Under the pieces are notes generated by a model. The model had not been told where the DNA came from, ran no database searches, and saw only the letters and a list, made by a program, of their open reading frames with translations. Made by a program: the position numbers and the translations under genes. A stretch of 61,417 nucleotides of DNA from Candidatus Fermentibacteraceae bacterium (GTDB taxonomy: Bacteria > Fermentibacterota > Fermentibacteria > Fermentibacterales > JCC-6), in contig JAFGPK010000067.1 in assembly GCA_016936235.1 (NCBI GenBank), positions 1 through 61,417 on the forward strand. The letters run 5' to 3'. Shown here one piece after another: positions 43,631-52,124 of this stretch. The stretch's first letter is position 1. The number at the start of each line of letters is the position of its first letter.

Positions 43631-44650
43631 TCAATTCAGCGGAGCGGCCACCACCACCGTCTCGGTGGTGGTATAGCGCTTGCCTTCAGAATCCACGCCT
43701 TCCAGAAGCACCAGGTAGGGACCCATTGAGAGGAACTCGCCGGAATCATCCGTGCCGTCCCACTGGACCACGTCACCAGCGGGTCTGGATTCGGCCAGGT
43801 GCGCCACATCCTTTCCCGCCCTGTCGAACACGGTCACGGAGAAGGACATGTCAGAGGGTCCGCCGTACTCCAAGTTGACCGTCTCTCCCAGTACAGGTGC
43901 GAAGGGATTTCCTGTCAGCACGGTGAGATGGAATCCGTCGGAGATCGACGGCTGGTAGACCTGCAGGTCCGACTGATACCTTGGAAGCAGCTGATAGCCG
44001 CTGTCGTAGGGAGGTTCGGAGTCGTACTGCCCCCCTATCCCCTTCATGAAGAGCCTGGTGCCTGCGGATATGCCGGAAACGCTTATCCCGGTAGTGGAGT
44101 TGACCCGGACGGCAACGGCGGTCTGTCCGTTCCATACGGTGAAATTGTAACCGCCCCCGGCTGACTCCGGACTGTTGGCCACGGTAACCCACTGTCCCTG
44201 GGCGCTGTTGCCCAGTGCAAGCAGAAGCCCTTCTACACCTTCGGTGACACCCTGGTTCAGTCCCAGCTGCAGGGGATCGGGTACTCCCGGGAAATCCAGG
44301 TAGGTGAAATCGGAAGGACTTGCCGGTGATATCTCGACGAGACCGTTGTACTGCTTTATCTCACCCGTGATCCTCCATCTCTCCCCGGCCAGAATGGGAC
44401 CAGGGCTGGCGGAGTCGTACGCGTACACATTTATTCCCGCGGTCTCATCCTGAACGTAGAAACTCAGTCCTGTCTCGGAGAAGAGGGTGCCCTCGCAGGT
44501 GGCCGTGCCCTCAATAGTGAGGATCTCGCCAAGGTGATCGGGAATCCCGTCACCGTTCAGGTCCTCCCGGGCCTCCTGAATGGTCACTGTCTGGGCTCCC
44601 GACAACCCGATGAAAATTGCCAGGATCAGTACCGGGAAACTGTTCTTCAT
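43631..44650 (-). CDS. Secreted OB-fold protein with FlgD-like C-terminal domain
   Basis: 339 residues with signal peptide SFPVLILAIFIGLSGAQ. Residues 20-115 read like a DUF5689/OB-fold exonuclease-associated domain (ILTIEGTATCEGTLF, FYVQDETAGINVYAY, WRITGEIKQYNGLVEI). Residues 240-339 are a FlgD Ig-like module (FSVTVFDRAGKDV, VVQWDGTDDSGEFLSMGPY). The last segment resembles the sorting or export domain of type IX secretion substrates. Probably secreted. No enzymatic motif seen. 10 bases upstream of the PorV-like gene. Confidence 0.82.
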   Translation of the reverse strand: MKNSFPVLILAIFIGLSGAQTVTIQEAREDLNGDGIPDHLGEILTIEGTATCEGTLFSETGLSFYVQDETAGINVYAYDSASPGPILAGERWRITGEIKQYNGLVEISPASPSDFTYLDFPGVPDPLQLGLNQGVTEGVEGLLLALGNSAQGQWVTVANSPESAGGGYNFTVWNGQTAVAVRVNSTTGISVSGISAGTRLFMKGIGGQYDSEPPYDSGYQLLPRYQSDLQVYQPSISDGFHLTVLTGNPFAPVLGETVNLEYGGPSDMSFSVTVFDRAGKDVAHLAESRPAGDVVQWDGTDDSGEFLSMGPYLVLLEGVDSEGKRYTTTETVVVAAPLN

Positions 44651-44677
44651 CGTCTCCCCTTTCTTGATTGCATTTGA

Positions 44678-45991
44678 TCAGTCAAGCTCGGATTCCAGTT
44701 CGGCATCGGAGAGACTTGCGGCCCTCTCCAGGGCTTCCTCCGCGCTCATTCTGCCGTATAGCGCTATCTCCACGGCCTCGGAGAGGAACATCCTTCCGTC
44801 GTACCAGAAGGTTCCCTGAGGCTCGAAATACGCGTATTCCACCTGCAGCATGACATCCTCCAGACCGGGGTACTTCCTGAACAGCTCTAGTACGGCCGGA
44901 TGTGAAAGCGAGCTGCTGGTCGCGGGAATGTAACCTGTGGCGGCACTCCACCGCGCCTGCTGCTCCGGCTCGGTGAACCACTTGATGAACTCCCAGCCGG
45001 CCCGTATCTCTTCAGGGCCTGACCTGAACAGTATGACGTTCGTCCCAGCGATTATCACGGCTCTCTCCCTTCCGGCCGGAAGGGGAGCTATGCCCAGGGT
45101 GAAAACCTGTTCGCCGCTGTTCTCCATCCTCTCGATGCTGCTTTCCAGGAAGGCCATCGATACGGTGGAGCCCTGCACCAGTCCCACCTTTCCCTCAAGG
45201 AAATCGTTCTGATGGGTATAGCCGGAGGATATCCTCGCCGAACTGTCCTCATGTATCAGGTCTATCAGCAGCTGAAGGGCCTCTATTCCCTCGGGTGAAT
45301 TGAAGGCGGTCCGTGTGCTGTCGCTGTTCAGAAGGGCTCCCCCGTTCTGCAGGAGCAGATTCTCGAACATTCCCACGCCGGGATCGAAGGCGGTCCCCCA
45401 CCTGTCGGAATCATCCAGCAGGTCACCGTCGCCGTTGCCGTCAAGCGTGAGGGAATCAAGGACCATGCGGTAACTCTCCCAGGTATCGGGAGGGGACAGC
45501 CCCAGGTGTTCCATCAGCTCTTTGTTGTAGTAGATGGCCTGGACGCTCTTGTTGAAGGGAAAACTGTAGATCCGGCCTCTGTAGGTGTTGTTCCGGCGGA
45601 AAACGCTGAAGAAGTCGCTGTTCCATCTTTCCGCAATATCCGGTGAGTCCAGCTCCATCAGCGAATCCAGGGGAACCAGCGCCTCTCCCCTGATCAGCTG
45701 TGATGTCCATGTCTCGTAGGCCTGGGCAACCACGGGTGGATCGTCCGCCATGACGCTGGCCAGTATCTTCTGGCACAGCGCCCTGTAGTTCCCCATGCTT
45801 ACTGGAACGACCTCTATTCCAGGATGTGTTTCGTTGAACTCGGTGATGAGGGTGTCCTCCAGATATTCACCCAGGGGCCCTCCCATTGCGTGCCAGAACT
45901 CCACCCGTACCTCATGGTCGCCGTTCCTGGAACCCTCCCCGCAGGCCAGCGCGAGTATCATCAGGAGAATGGGAAAGGATATTCTGGACAG
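44678..45991 (-). CDS. ABC-type sugar/solute-binding lipoprotein
   Basis: 437 residues if it starts at CTG 45991, six bases after a perfect AGGAGG; this gives the lipoprotein signal SRISFPILLMILALAC. No ATG, GTG or TTG lies between, and ATG 45961 would leave only a seven-residue signal before Cys. The mature protein is a type 1 solute-binding protein: VEFWHAMGGPLGEYLEDT, YRALCQKILASVMAD, SFPFNKSVQAIYYNKELM, DTWESYRMVLDSL and WEFIKWFTEPEQQARWS. It binds a sugar or glycerol-3-phosphate type ligand. No ABC permease or ATPase is in the window. Confidence 0.9.
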   Translation of the reverse strand: MSRISFPILLMILALACGEGSRNGDHEVRVEFWHAMGGPLGEYLEDTLITEFNETHPGIEVVPVSMGNYRALCQKILASVMADDPPVVAQAYETWTSQLIRGEALVPLDSLMELDSPDIAERWNSDFFSVFRRNNTYRGRIYSFPFNKSVQAIYYNKELMEHLGLSPPDTWESYRMVLDSLTLDGNGDGDLLDDSDRWGTAFDPGVGMFENLLLQNGGALLNSDSTRTAFNSPEGIEALQLLIDLIHEDSSARISSGYTHQNDFLEGKVGLVQGSTVSMAFLESSIERMENSGEQVFTLGIAPLPAGRERAVIIAGTNVILFRSGPEEIRAGWEFIKWFTEPEQQARWSAATGYIPATSSSLSHPAVLELFRKYPGLEDVMLQVEYAYFEPQGTFWYDGRMFLSEAVEIALYGRMSAEEALERAASLSDAELESELD

Positions 45992-46070
45992 ATTCGACCT
46001 CCTCAGGTGGAACCGGATGACACAGGCTAGTATACTACCTTGCAGAATCCCCTACCAGAGACCTGAGGGG

Positions 46071-46331
46071 TCAGGATTCCTCGCAGCAGCAGCCTCCGGA
46101 GGGACAGCTTCCTTTCTTCTCTCCGCAGCTTCCCTGGCCGCTTTTCCCGCCCTTCGCGTAGTCCGTGGCGTGGAACCCGGATCCCTTGAAGATGATTCCC
46201 GAACCGGTGCCCATCTTCCTCTGGGCGATCCCGCCGCACTCGGGGCACCTCCTTGGTTCTGAATCGTTCATCTTGTGGAACTCGTCGAAGGTGCAGCCGC
46301 AGCTTTCGCACCTGTATTCGTAAGTTGGCAT
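46071..46331 (-). CDS. FmdB-type zinc ribbon protein
   Basis: 86 residues. MPTYEYRCESCGCTFDEF with CPECGG gives the two CxxC knuckles of the FmdB regulator family; the C-terminus is Cys- and Gly-rich (CPSGGCCCEES). Proteins of this type are small putative transcription regulators. It is 16 bases from the ferredoxin gene on the same strand. Confidence 0.9.
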   Translation of the reverse strand: MPTYEYRCESCGCTFDEFHKMNDSEPRRCPECGGIAQRKMGTGSGIIFKGSGFHATDYAKGGKSGQGSCGEKKGSCPSGGCCCEES

Positions 46332-46346
46332 TTCGGGTATTCCCTT

Positions 46347-46595
46347 TCAATCGTTGCTCAAAATACTGATGGCACCCTCCGTACAGGTGCCGGCACAGGC
46401 GCCGCATCCGGAGCAGTTCCTGCCGATCCTGGCCTTCCCGCTCCGGTCAAGCCTTATACATCGGCGCAGGCAGGTGCTCCGGCAATCTCCGCAGCCAAGG
46501 CAGAGGGCCCTGTCCACCACTGCTATCCTGAGCGGTCTCGGCCTGCAGAACAGGCCCTTTCCAGGATATCCCTCCGCTTTTTTTCCAAGCATCAT
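46347..46595 (-). CDS. Small 2x[4Fe-4S] ferredoxin
   Basis: About 82 residues with two cluster motifs, CLGCGDCRSTCLRRC and CSGCGACAGTC, separated by the usual 24 residues. The start is uncertain: ATG 46595/46592 close to GAGG, or TTG 46643 upstream. The first motif spacing of the last Cys (CxxC...C) is normal. It is a low-potential electron carrier; together with FmdB it may form a redox pair but no partner is encoded. Confidence 0.72.
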   Translation of the reverse strand: MMLGKKAEGYPGKGLFCRPRPLRIAVVDRALCLGCGDCRSTCLRRCIRLDRSGKARIGRNCSGCGACAGTCTEGAISILSND

Positions 46596-46753
46596 CCTCA
46601 ACCAATCGGCTGGAAACCGGTTCCGGCAGCAATCGTATGGCAATAATCGTTCCAGAACGCATGCACCCCTAATCTCCTGTTAGAGTAAGATTTATAGAAC
46701 TACCGACTCGGTCCTCCGGCGACGGTGCGCCAAACAGGCATAGGACAGGCAAG

Positions 46754-47797
46754 TCAATCCCTACCATGAGGACCGTCATCCGGAATCACCATCTCATCCT
46801 CGTTCTCTGCGATCCTGCTCACCTGTGAAGCGGTCACCCCTTCCCTGACAGCCACCAGCAGACCCACAATGATCACGGGCATGAACTGAGTGGTGTGGAA
46901 GATGAGGGCCAGGACCCTGGTACTCTCCTGGCTGATGCCGATGAGCCCGGGAAGCACCAGGACGAGAGCTCCGTGCACCGTGCCGGCACCCGCCGGAGTG
47001 GGTATCAGCATACCAAGACCCGCCAGGACCAGGATAAGGACCGGGTAGTACCAGAGCATATGCATATGCATCGCCCGGAAGACCGGAATGACAGACAGGG
47101 TAAGGGTTCCCCATACCAGGATGGAGTAGATGCTGACCTTCAGTGTATCCCTCCAGTCCCTGAGTATTTCCAGGCCCTCCGAGAAAGATATGAAGATCTT
47201 CTCGGCCTTCAGGGCGAGTGAACCCAGACCCACCCATCTCAACGGAGCGGACAGGGCTCTCGCCGACCGTTCCCTGAACCTCCTCAGCGATACCAGCATT
47301 GCAAGGACCGCTATGTACATCAATCCTGCGGCGGCCAGGCCCAGTCGCGTGGTCCCATCGAGCCTTCCCCAGAGAACAGCCAGGACAACAAGGGTCATGG
47401 CGGCAAGGGTGAGACCGTCGAATATCCGCGCCAGCACGACGGTTCCGAATGAGCCGGCCCTGGAAAGACCTGTCCTTCGGGACAGCAGCAGCGCCCGCAG
47501 AATCTCCCCCACCCTGCCGGGGAGCAGGGTGTTCACGAAGAAACCCGTGATCAGAGGACCGGCAGCATCACTGGATGATACTCTGCCAATCGGGGAAAGC
47601 AGCTTCCTCCACCTGAGTATCCTGAACATGTAGCTGAGAACAAGTGGAGGCAGGACCAACGCCAGCACCGGCCACTGCATCTCCCTCAAGGCCCCCAGCA
47701 GCGCTTCGGGATCGGTCTTCCTGTATGTCAGGTAAAGGGCCGCTCCGGCTATCAGCAACCCGGGTACCAGGTGTTTCCAGACGGCCCCCTTCTTCAA
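46754..47797 (-). CDS. Lysylphosphatidylglycerol synthase/flippase-like membrane protein (UPF0104)
   Basis: 347 residues with about eight TM helices. The sequence LLPGRVGEILRALLLSRRTG and AGLGMLIPTPAGAGTVHGALV are hallmark motifs of the UPF0104/LPG-synthase transmembrane region, which flips or transfers lipids. The catalytic soluble domain of MprF is absent. Start is TTG 47797 directly after the gmhA stop. In the gmhA-rfbD neighbourhood it may take part in cell-surface glycan or lipid assembly. Confidence 0.85.
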   Translation of the reverse strand: MKKGAVWKHLVPGLLIAGAALYLTYRKTDPEALLGALREMQWPVLALVLPPLVLSYMFRILRWRKLLSPIGRVSSSDAAGPLITGFFVNTLLPGRVGEILRALLLSRRTGLSRAGSFGTVVLARIFDGLTLAAMTLVVLAVLWGRLDGTTRLGLAAAGLMYIAVLAMLVSLRRFRERSARALSAPLRWVGLGSLALKAEKIFISFSEGLEILRDWRDTLKVSIYSILVWGTLTLSVIPVFRAMHMHMLWYYPVLILVLAGLGMLIPTPAGAGTVHGALVLVLPGLIGISQESTRVLALIFHTTQFMPVIIVGLLVAVREGVTASQVSRIAENEDEMVIPDDGPHGRD

Positions 47798-48367
47798 TCA
47801 GACACCATCATCCCTGGCACAGGCGCTTTCCACGGCCTGGCAGATGGCGTGTCCGGCAACCAGCAGAGCCTCCTGCACATGGCAGGTCTCGCTGGACGAG
47901 GCCTTCACGCAGATGTCCGCAAGGACGCACAGGGCTCCGCCTGATTCTCCGGTGAGGCCAAGGGTCCTCATATCCAGTTCCTTCGCCTTCTCTACGGCCT
48001 TCAGAACGTTCTCCGAATTGCCGCTGGTGGATATGGCGACCAGAAGGTCGCCGGGTCCTCCAAGGGCCTCCACCTGTCTGGCGAACACCATTGTGAAATC
48101 GTAGTCGTTGGCTATGGCTGTGACTATCGCCGAGTTCGAGGTGAGAGCCACGGCGGGAAGCGCCCTTCGCTCCATGCGAAACCTTCCCACAAGCTCACCG
48201 GCGAAATGCTGTGAATCGGCGGCGCTGCCACCGTTGCCGCAGAAGAAGATCGTCCCTCCGTTCCTGACGGTATCGATACACAGTTCGGCCGCCTTCTTCA
48301 CAACCTTGGGATTCAGGGAAGCTACCGCACTGCAGGCAGACCCCAGGTAATCATCGATATCTGACAT
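47798..48367 (-). CDS. gmhA: Sedoheptulose-7-phosphate isomerase
   Basis: 189 residues from ATG 48367, behind GGAGGAAGAGCG. The SIS-domain motif FFCGNGGSAADSQHFAGELV, and AISTSGNSENVLKA and ETCHVQEALLVAGH (with metal-binding Glu and His), identify GmhA. It makes D-glycero-D-manno-heptose 7-phosphate for LPS or glycoprotein sugars. Overlaps the rfbD stop by 17 bases; other heptose genes are not in the window. Confidence 0.93.
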   Translation of the reverse strand: MSDIDDYLGSACSAVASLNPKVVKKAAELCIDTVRNGGTIFFCGNGGSAADSQHFAGELVGRFRMERRALPAVALTSNSAIVTAIANDYDFTMVFARQVEALGGPGDLLVAISTSGNSENVLKAVEKAKELDMRTLGLTGESGGALCVLADICVKASSSETCHVQEALLVAGHAICQAVESACARDDGV

Positions 48368-49169
48368 CGCTCTTCCTCCATCTTTCAAGTGCATCCTCCA
48401 TGTCGGGCAGGGAGACCTCCCTCGAGGTTCCGAGGACTGAATAGAAGGGCCTTGGAGCATCAAGTTCGAGATCGGACCAGCTCACTTCCTCCACTGTACC
48501 GCCGGAAGACCGGGCGAAACGGGTCGCCAGCTCGGCAGGGGTGATGCCGGGACTGTTGACCAGGTGGAAAAGCCCTCCGGCCCCTGCGGAAGTCAGCCTG
48601 ACGATAGCGTCCGCAAGGTCGGGGGCATAGGTCAGACAGGCCCTCTGGTCGCACACCGCCCTCACCCGGCCCCGGTGCGCCAGGCTCCTGTATATGAACG
48701 GACACAGTCCCGTATCTCCGGAGAACATCCATGAGGTCCTGACGACTATGTTCTCCGGCCCGGCATCCAGGGCCTCTCTCTCTCCGAGAAGCTTGCTCTC
48801 TCCGTACCTGTTCGAGGGGCATGTCCGGTCACCCTCGATTATGGGGGTCTTCATTCCGGCCGATCCGGTGAAGACATGATCGGTGGATATGGTGAGGAGC
48901 CTTCTCCCTGTGCCGGCAAGGTTGGCCACTCCGTCCCTGTGGACTTTCATGGCGATCCCGGGTTCCCGCTGGCAGAGGTCGACATCGGTGATGGCTGCGC
49001 AGTTTATGATCCATCGAGGATCGTACTCGTCCACCGCCGCCAGCACAGAGTCCACGGAAGTGATGTCCACTTCCGGGAGGTCGGTACCTGCAGCCCTTCT
49101 TCCCAGCAGGGCCATTAGAGCCCTGCCCAGCTGTCCTTTCGCACCGGTGATCAGAAACTCAGCCACCAT
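48351..49169 (-). CDS. rfbD: dTDP-4-dehydrorhamnose reductase
   Basis: 272 residues. NAD-binding LITGAKGQLGRALMA near the N-terminus, TDHVFTGSAG and the catalytic Tyr-x3-Lys in NRYGESKLLGER are as in RmlD/RfbD. It reduces the last step of dTDP-L-rhamnose synthesis. The gene ends inside gmhA. A promoter lies near 49279-49308. No other rml genes are in the window. Confidence 0.9.
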   Translation of the reverse strand: MVAEFLITGAKGQLGRALMALLGRRAAGTDLPEVDITSVDSVLAAVDEYDPRWIINCAAITDVDLCQREPGIAMKVHRDGVANLAGTGRRLLTISTDHVFTGSAGMKTPIIEGDRTCPSNRYGESKLLGEREALDAGPENIVVRTSWMFSGDTGLCPFIYRSLAHRGRVRAVCDQRACLTYAPDLADAIVRLTSAGAGGLFHLVNSPGITPAELATRFARSSGGTVEEVSWSDLELDAPRPFYSVLGTSREVSLPDMEDALERWRKSDVRYR

Positions 49170-49484
49170 TCAATATCCGGTCCGATCTGCAAAACCGTTT
49201 CGGCCTCGGGGGTCATCCTGCCGGATGTGCTCTGAGAGCAGATCCTCAGCGATCATTCGACCATTGAGGGTTCCTGGAACTATAAGGCGAGAACGATGCT
49301 CAAGTAAATGACGGACCTGGATGAGAGCAAGCACGGGCCGCTGGGAATGCAATCAATTTGGGGGTGCAGGATATCCTCACTGAATGCGATGAGCTCACCG
49401 AATCAGCGACAGCCTGCTCGAGACCGGCACGACACAGGCTATGAGTTCGCAGATGCAGACTCCGGAAGGCTCTCCGGCAGTATC
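49170..49484. other. Intergenic gap, about 315 bases
   Basis: No gene is supported. The small frames here have no ribosome site and composition unlike their neighbours. It contains a promoter-like pair at 49279-49308 reading toward rfbD. Confidence 0.55.
49279..49308 (-). promoter_or_regulatory. Promoter for rfbD-gmhA
   Basis: Minus-strand TTTACT (49303-49308), an 18-base spacer and TATAGT (49279-49284, five of six). The start near 49272 gives a leader of about 103 bases before rfbD. Confidence 0.4.
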
Positions 49485-50726
49485 TCATGTCATCGTGCCG
49501 GTGCCAGAATCCCTTACGCATCGTACGAAATTGTATATCCTCACCACGTCGCCCTGGGGACCATGGCCATGGGGGTACCGGGAAGGATCGCCTGTCTTCG
49601 GGTCGCTCCTCTGAGCGCCGGCCCCGTGAACGTCCCGGAGTAGCCGGGAGGTCGAATCCGGCGTCATCATCCAGCCCAGCGCCTCGCCGAAGGCTATGTA
49701 GACCGCAAAGCCGCCGTCATCCCCGGGCATCGCCGACCGATGGGTGGTGCCTGTCCAGTAGAAACCGAAGTTCGGGCCGCCGCCTTCGTCAGTGATCAGG
49801 GTGCAATCGAAGACGGGATCAATGGCCGGTGAGCCGGTGGCCTGCATCGATCTCTCATAATCCACGATACTCTGAAGCTCATGGGCGTTGGGAAGCCGCC
49901 AGTCATCGTATCCTGCCAGGCAGAGGTCCTCGGCGAATGCGAGGGCTTCCTCCCAGTTCCTTCCCGTGCCGTCGTCAGCCTGCTGCCACATCAGCCCGGT
50001 GGCCGTGTCCGTAACGGTACCGTCGCCGTTGTCTACGAACTGGTTCTGGCCGTAACAGTCGCTTCGAACGTATCTCACGAAGGATCTCATCAGGAAGGTC
50101 CGCCCTGGAGGACCCACCTCCCGGCTGGGGTAGCCCTTTATCCTTCCGTCGGCGAAGTTCACTCCAAAGGCGGTGGAATCCCCGTTCATCGTCAGTCCCC
50201 GGTAGGCAGTGGATGACCAGTACTGGGCATCGATGAGCCTTTCTCCTGCAAGGGTGTCGCCGTACTGGAACTCGAAATAGTCGGTATCGATGAAGGGTAT
50301 CAGGTTCTGCGGGTCAGGTCCGCTCGGATCGGTGCCGCTGAACCTGATCAGCGAGTAGAGTTCCTTGATGGTCGGCAGCCTCCAGTCGCTGTATCCTCCT
50401 ATGCCGCAGGTGTCCGCACCGTTCACGGCTTCTTCCCAGGACATCTTCTCCGGGGGAAGCCCCTGCTGCCACATCAATCCCGTGTTCAGATCAGTGACCG
50501 TTCCGTCGCCGTTGTTCGCATAGGAAGGCTGAAGTCCGCAGTAATGGGCGTCCTGACCGTAGAAGGACTCGCCGGGTTCCGGCATTCCGATAACCGATAC
50601 GGTATCGAAACAAAGTGACTGGTCGGTGTCCGGCAGCGGGTAGGGGACCGCCGCCGCCAATGCCGGTGCGGCGATCAGCATGAAAAGACCCGTTGCATCC
50701 CTGACCCGTTTCTTCCATGCGCCCAT
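49485..50726 (-). CDS. Secreted protein with two DUF1566 (Lcl-type) domains
   Basis: 413 residues from ATG 50726, behind GGAGGATCAG. A signal peptide (ATGLFMLIAAPALAAA) precedes two copies of the DUF1566 pattern: DLNTGLMWQQGLPPEKMSWE then YSDWRLPTIKELYSL, and TATGLMWQQADDGTGRNWEE then DWRLPNAHELQSIVDYE. Each copy ends with a FVRYVR or FVRCVR strand. Family members are secreted, C-type-lectin-like proteins of unknown ligand, some involved in surface adhesion. A short inverted repeat GTAAC/GTTAC lies upstream (50806-50820). Monocistronic. Confidence 0.86.
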   Translation of the reverse strand: MGAWKKRVRDATGLFMLIAAPALAAAVPYPLPDTDQSLCFDTVSVIGMPEPGESFYGQDAHYCGLQPSYANNGDGTVTDLNTGLMWQQGLPPEKMSWEEAVNGADTCGIGGYSDWRLPTIKELYSLIRFSGTDPSGPDPQNLIPFIDTDYFEFQYGDTLAGERLIDAQYWSSTAYRGLTMNGDSTAFGVNFADGRIKGYPSREVGPPGRTFLMRSFVRYVRSDCYGQNQFVDNGDGTVTDTATGLMWQQADDGTGRNWEEALAFAEDLCLAGYDDWRLPNAHELQSIVDYERSMQATGSPAIDPVFDCTLITDEGGGPNFGFYWTGTTHRSAMPGDDGGFAVYIAFGEALGWMMTPDSTSRLLRDVHGAGAQRSDPKTGDPSRYPHGHGPQGDVVRIYNFVRCVRDSGTGTMT

Positions 50727-50847
50727 CTGATCCTCCTCTTCAAATCCTCTTCATTATCGTCGGAGTAAGGATCACAGGACTGCGTATGCAGTTAATGAAC
50801 GGGATGTAACAGAATGTTACGGCCGTGAACCTTCAGCTGGCGCTGCG

Positions 50848-51483
50848 TCAGGTCAGTTCCTTCGAATCCCTCTGGGGTTCGATGACCAAACCCGCACATG
50901 AACCTTTGACACAGCTGAGAAGTACATGCGCCGCCGGACGGTCCCGCAGGCCCACCGGCTGGAGCCGCACCGGGCCGAGACCCCAGGTGGAGCATCCCAG
51001 GAGCATATCAGGCAGCATGCAGGGCCTGCCCACGACTATGAACTCACCGCCGGGCAGAAGGAGGTGGGCCGCCGCCCTTATGAAATGATGCAGGAGCATG
51101 TCGGACCCGCTTCTTGAAAGAGCCCTGTCCCCGTCCGGGCTTACCTTTCCCCTGCCAAGCGTTCCAAAGGGAGGATTGGTGATCACCGCATCCGCCACCG
51201 CTCCGGCGAAGGCCATGGGCACGTCCTCCACATTACAGCATACGCAGTGAACTTCATCCACCGCTCTTCTTCCCTCGAGGGATCTCATCATCACCCTGAG
51301 CGGGGGAGTACGAGCATCGATACCGATCCAGCGGCACCCCGGATTCCCCCCTGAAGCGGCTTCTATGACCCCGCCGCTGCCGCAGCCCAGCTCTACGACG
51401 GTGGATCCGGGTGGTACGGAGACAAAAGAGGCCAGAAGGAGAGTATCCGTGGTCACCGGCGCCCCCGTGTCGCGGCCCGGCAT
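50848..51483 (-). CDS. SAM-dependent N6-adenine methyltransferase (TrmN6-like)
   Basis: 211 residues. The SAM motif VVELGCGSGGVIEAA, the VADAVITNPPFGT adenine-N6 motif and LLPGGEFIVVGRP make this a small methyltransferase of the TrmN6/YfiC type, which methylates A37 of tRNA-Val or a related RNA base. The N-terminus DTLLLASF matches the family's conserved start. It is the last gene of the rsmA operon, 8 bases after the lipoprotein. Confidence 0.86.
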   Translation of the reverse strand: MPGRDTGAPVTTDTLLLASFVSVPPGSTVVELGCGSGGVIEAASGGNPGCRWIGIDARTPPLRVMMRSLEGRRAVDEVHCVCCNVEDVPMAFAGAVADAVITNPPFGTLGRGKVSPDGDRALSRSGSDMLLHHFIRAAAHLLLPGGEFIVVGRPCMLPDMLLGCSTWGLGPVRLQPVGLRDRPAAHVLLSCVKGSCAGLVIEPQRDSKELT

Positions 51484-51491
51484 TCGGTTTC

Positions 51492-52112
51492 CTACCTGAA
51501 TGTGGCTTTGGCGACACCCCAGGTGTAGTGGTCACCGGTGTAACCGTCGGGCCTGTAGTCGAACCAGCTCCTGATGGACCACAGACCGTAGGTGTCCTCC
51601 ACCATGAGGAACTTCACCCGCCCCCGGGCCGGATTTTCCCAGCCGGCGTAATCACTCCCGGCTGCCACTATTTCGTAGTCCCTCCAGATGTCCGCGGAAT
51701 CGGTGGGGGCTACCGGGTCGGGAAGCTCCGGAACCTGGTTCATCACCACGTAGACAAGGCTGTCTACCGGCAGACCTGATCCCGTTACGAAATTGTAGAT
51801 GTTCATCAGGGTGCTCTGCTCCACCTGATAGTCCCAGTTGCCGAAATTCCATGAGCCGCCGAACTCCGTCGTGTCAGCACCGTCGGCGATGAACATGTAC
51901 GAGGAATCGCAGCAGGCCATGGTTATGGCGATCGACCGTCCCTCCATGGCGTTCTCGAGGTTCACCACCACCGTGGAGGGAGAGTAGGGCTGCTGCCAGG
52001 GTATCTCCTCCCCCGGGTCCGGGTCCTCGGGATCCCTCGGTTCGAAGAAGGAGCAGGACATGACGGTAATGGCCGCGACAACTGACAGGACGATGATACT
52101 GCGATATCTCAT
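51492..52112 (-). CDS. Lipoprotein of unknown function with C-terminal TWGxxKA motif
   Basis: 206 residues. The lipobox is TVMSC. The mature protein opens with an acidic Pro-rich linker, then beta-strands and a C-terminal part like NTF2-type lipoproteins (DTYGLWSIRSWFDY), ending HYTWGVAKATFR. The same ending occurs in the secreted protein at 15529 (QTTWGAIKAAI). It lies in the rsmA-barrel-lipoprotein-methyltransferase operon and may be an accessory of the barrel encoded before it. Confidence 0.8.
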   Translation of the reverse strand: MRYRSIIVLSVVAAITVMSCSFFEPRDPEDPDPGEEIPWQQPYSPSTVVVNLENAMEGRSIAITMACCDSSYMFIADGADTTEFGGSWNFGNWDYQVEQSTLMNIYNFVTGSGLPVDSLVYVVMNQVPELPDPVAPTDSADIWRDYEIVAAGSDYAGWENPARGRVKFLMVEDTYGLWSIRSWFDYRPDGYTGDHYTWGVAKATFR

Positions 52113-52124
52113 ATGCTCTCCCGA

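Noticed and set aside
49300-49521. Small gene of 73 residues
   Set aside because: No ribosome site, Ser/Arg-rich shadow composition, overlaps the 3' end of the DUF1566 gene.
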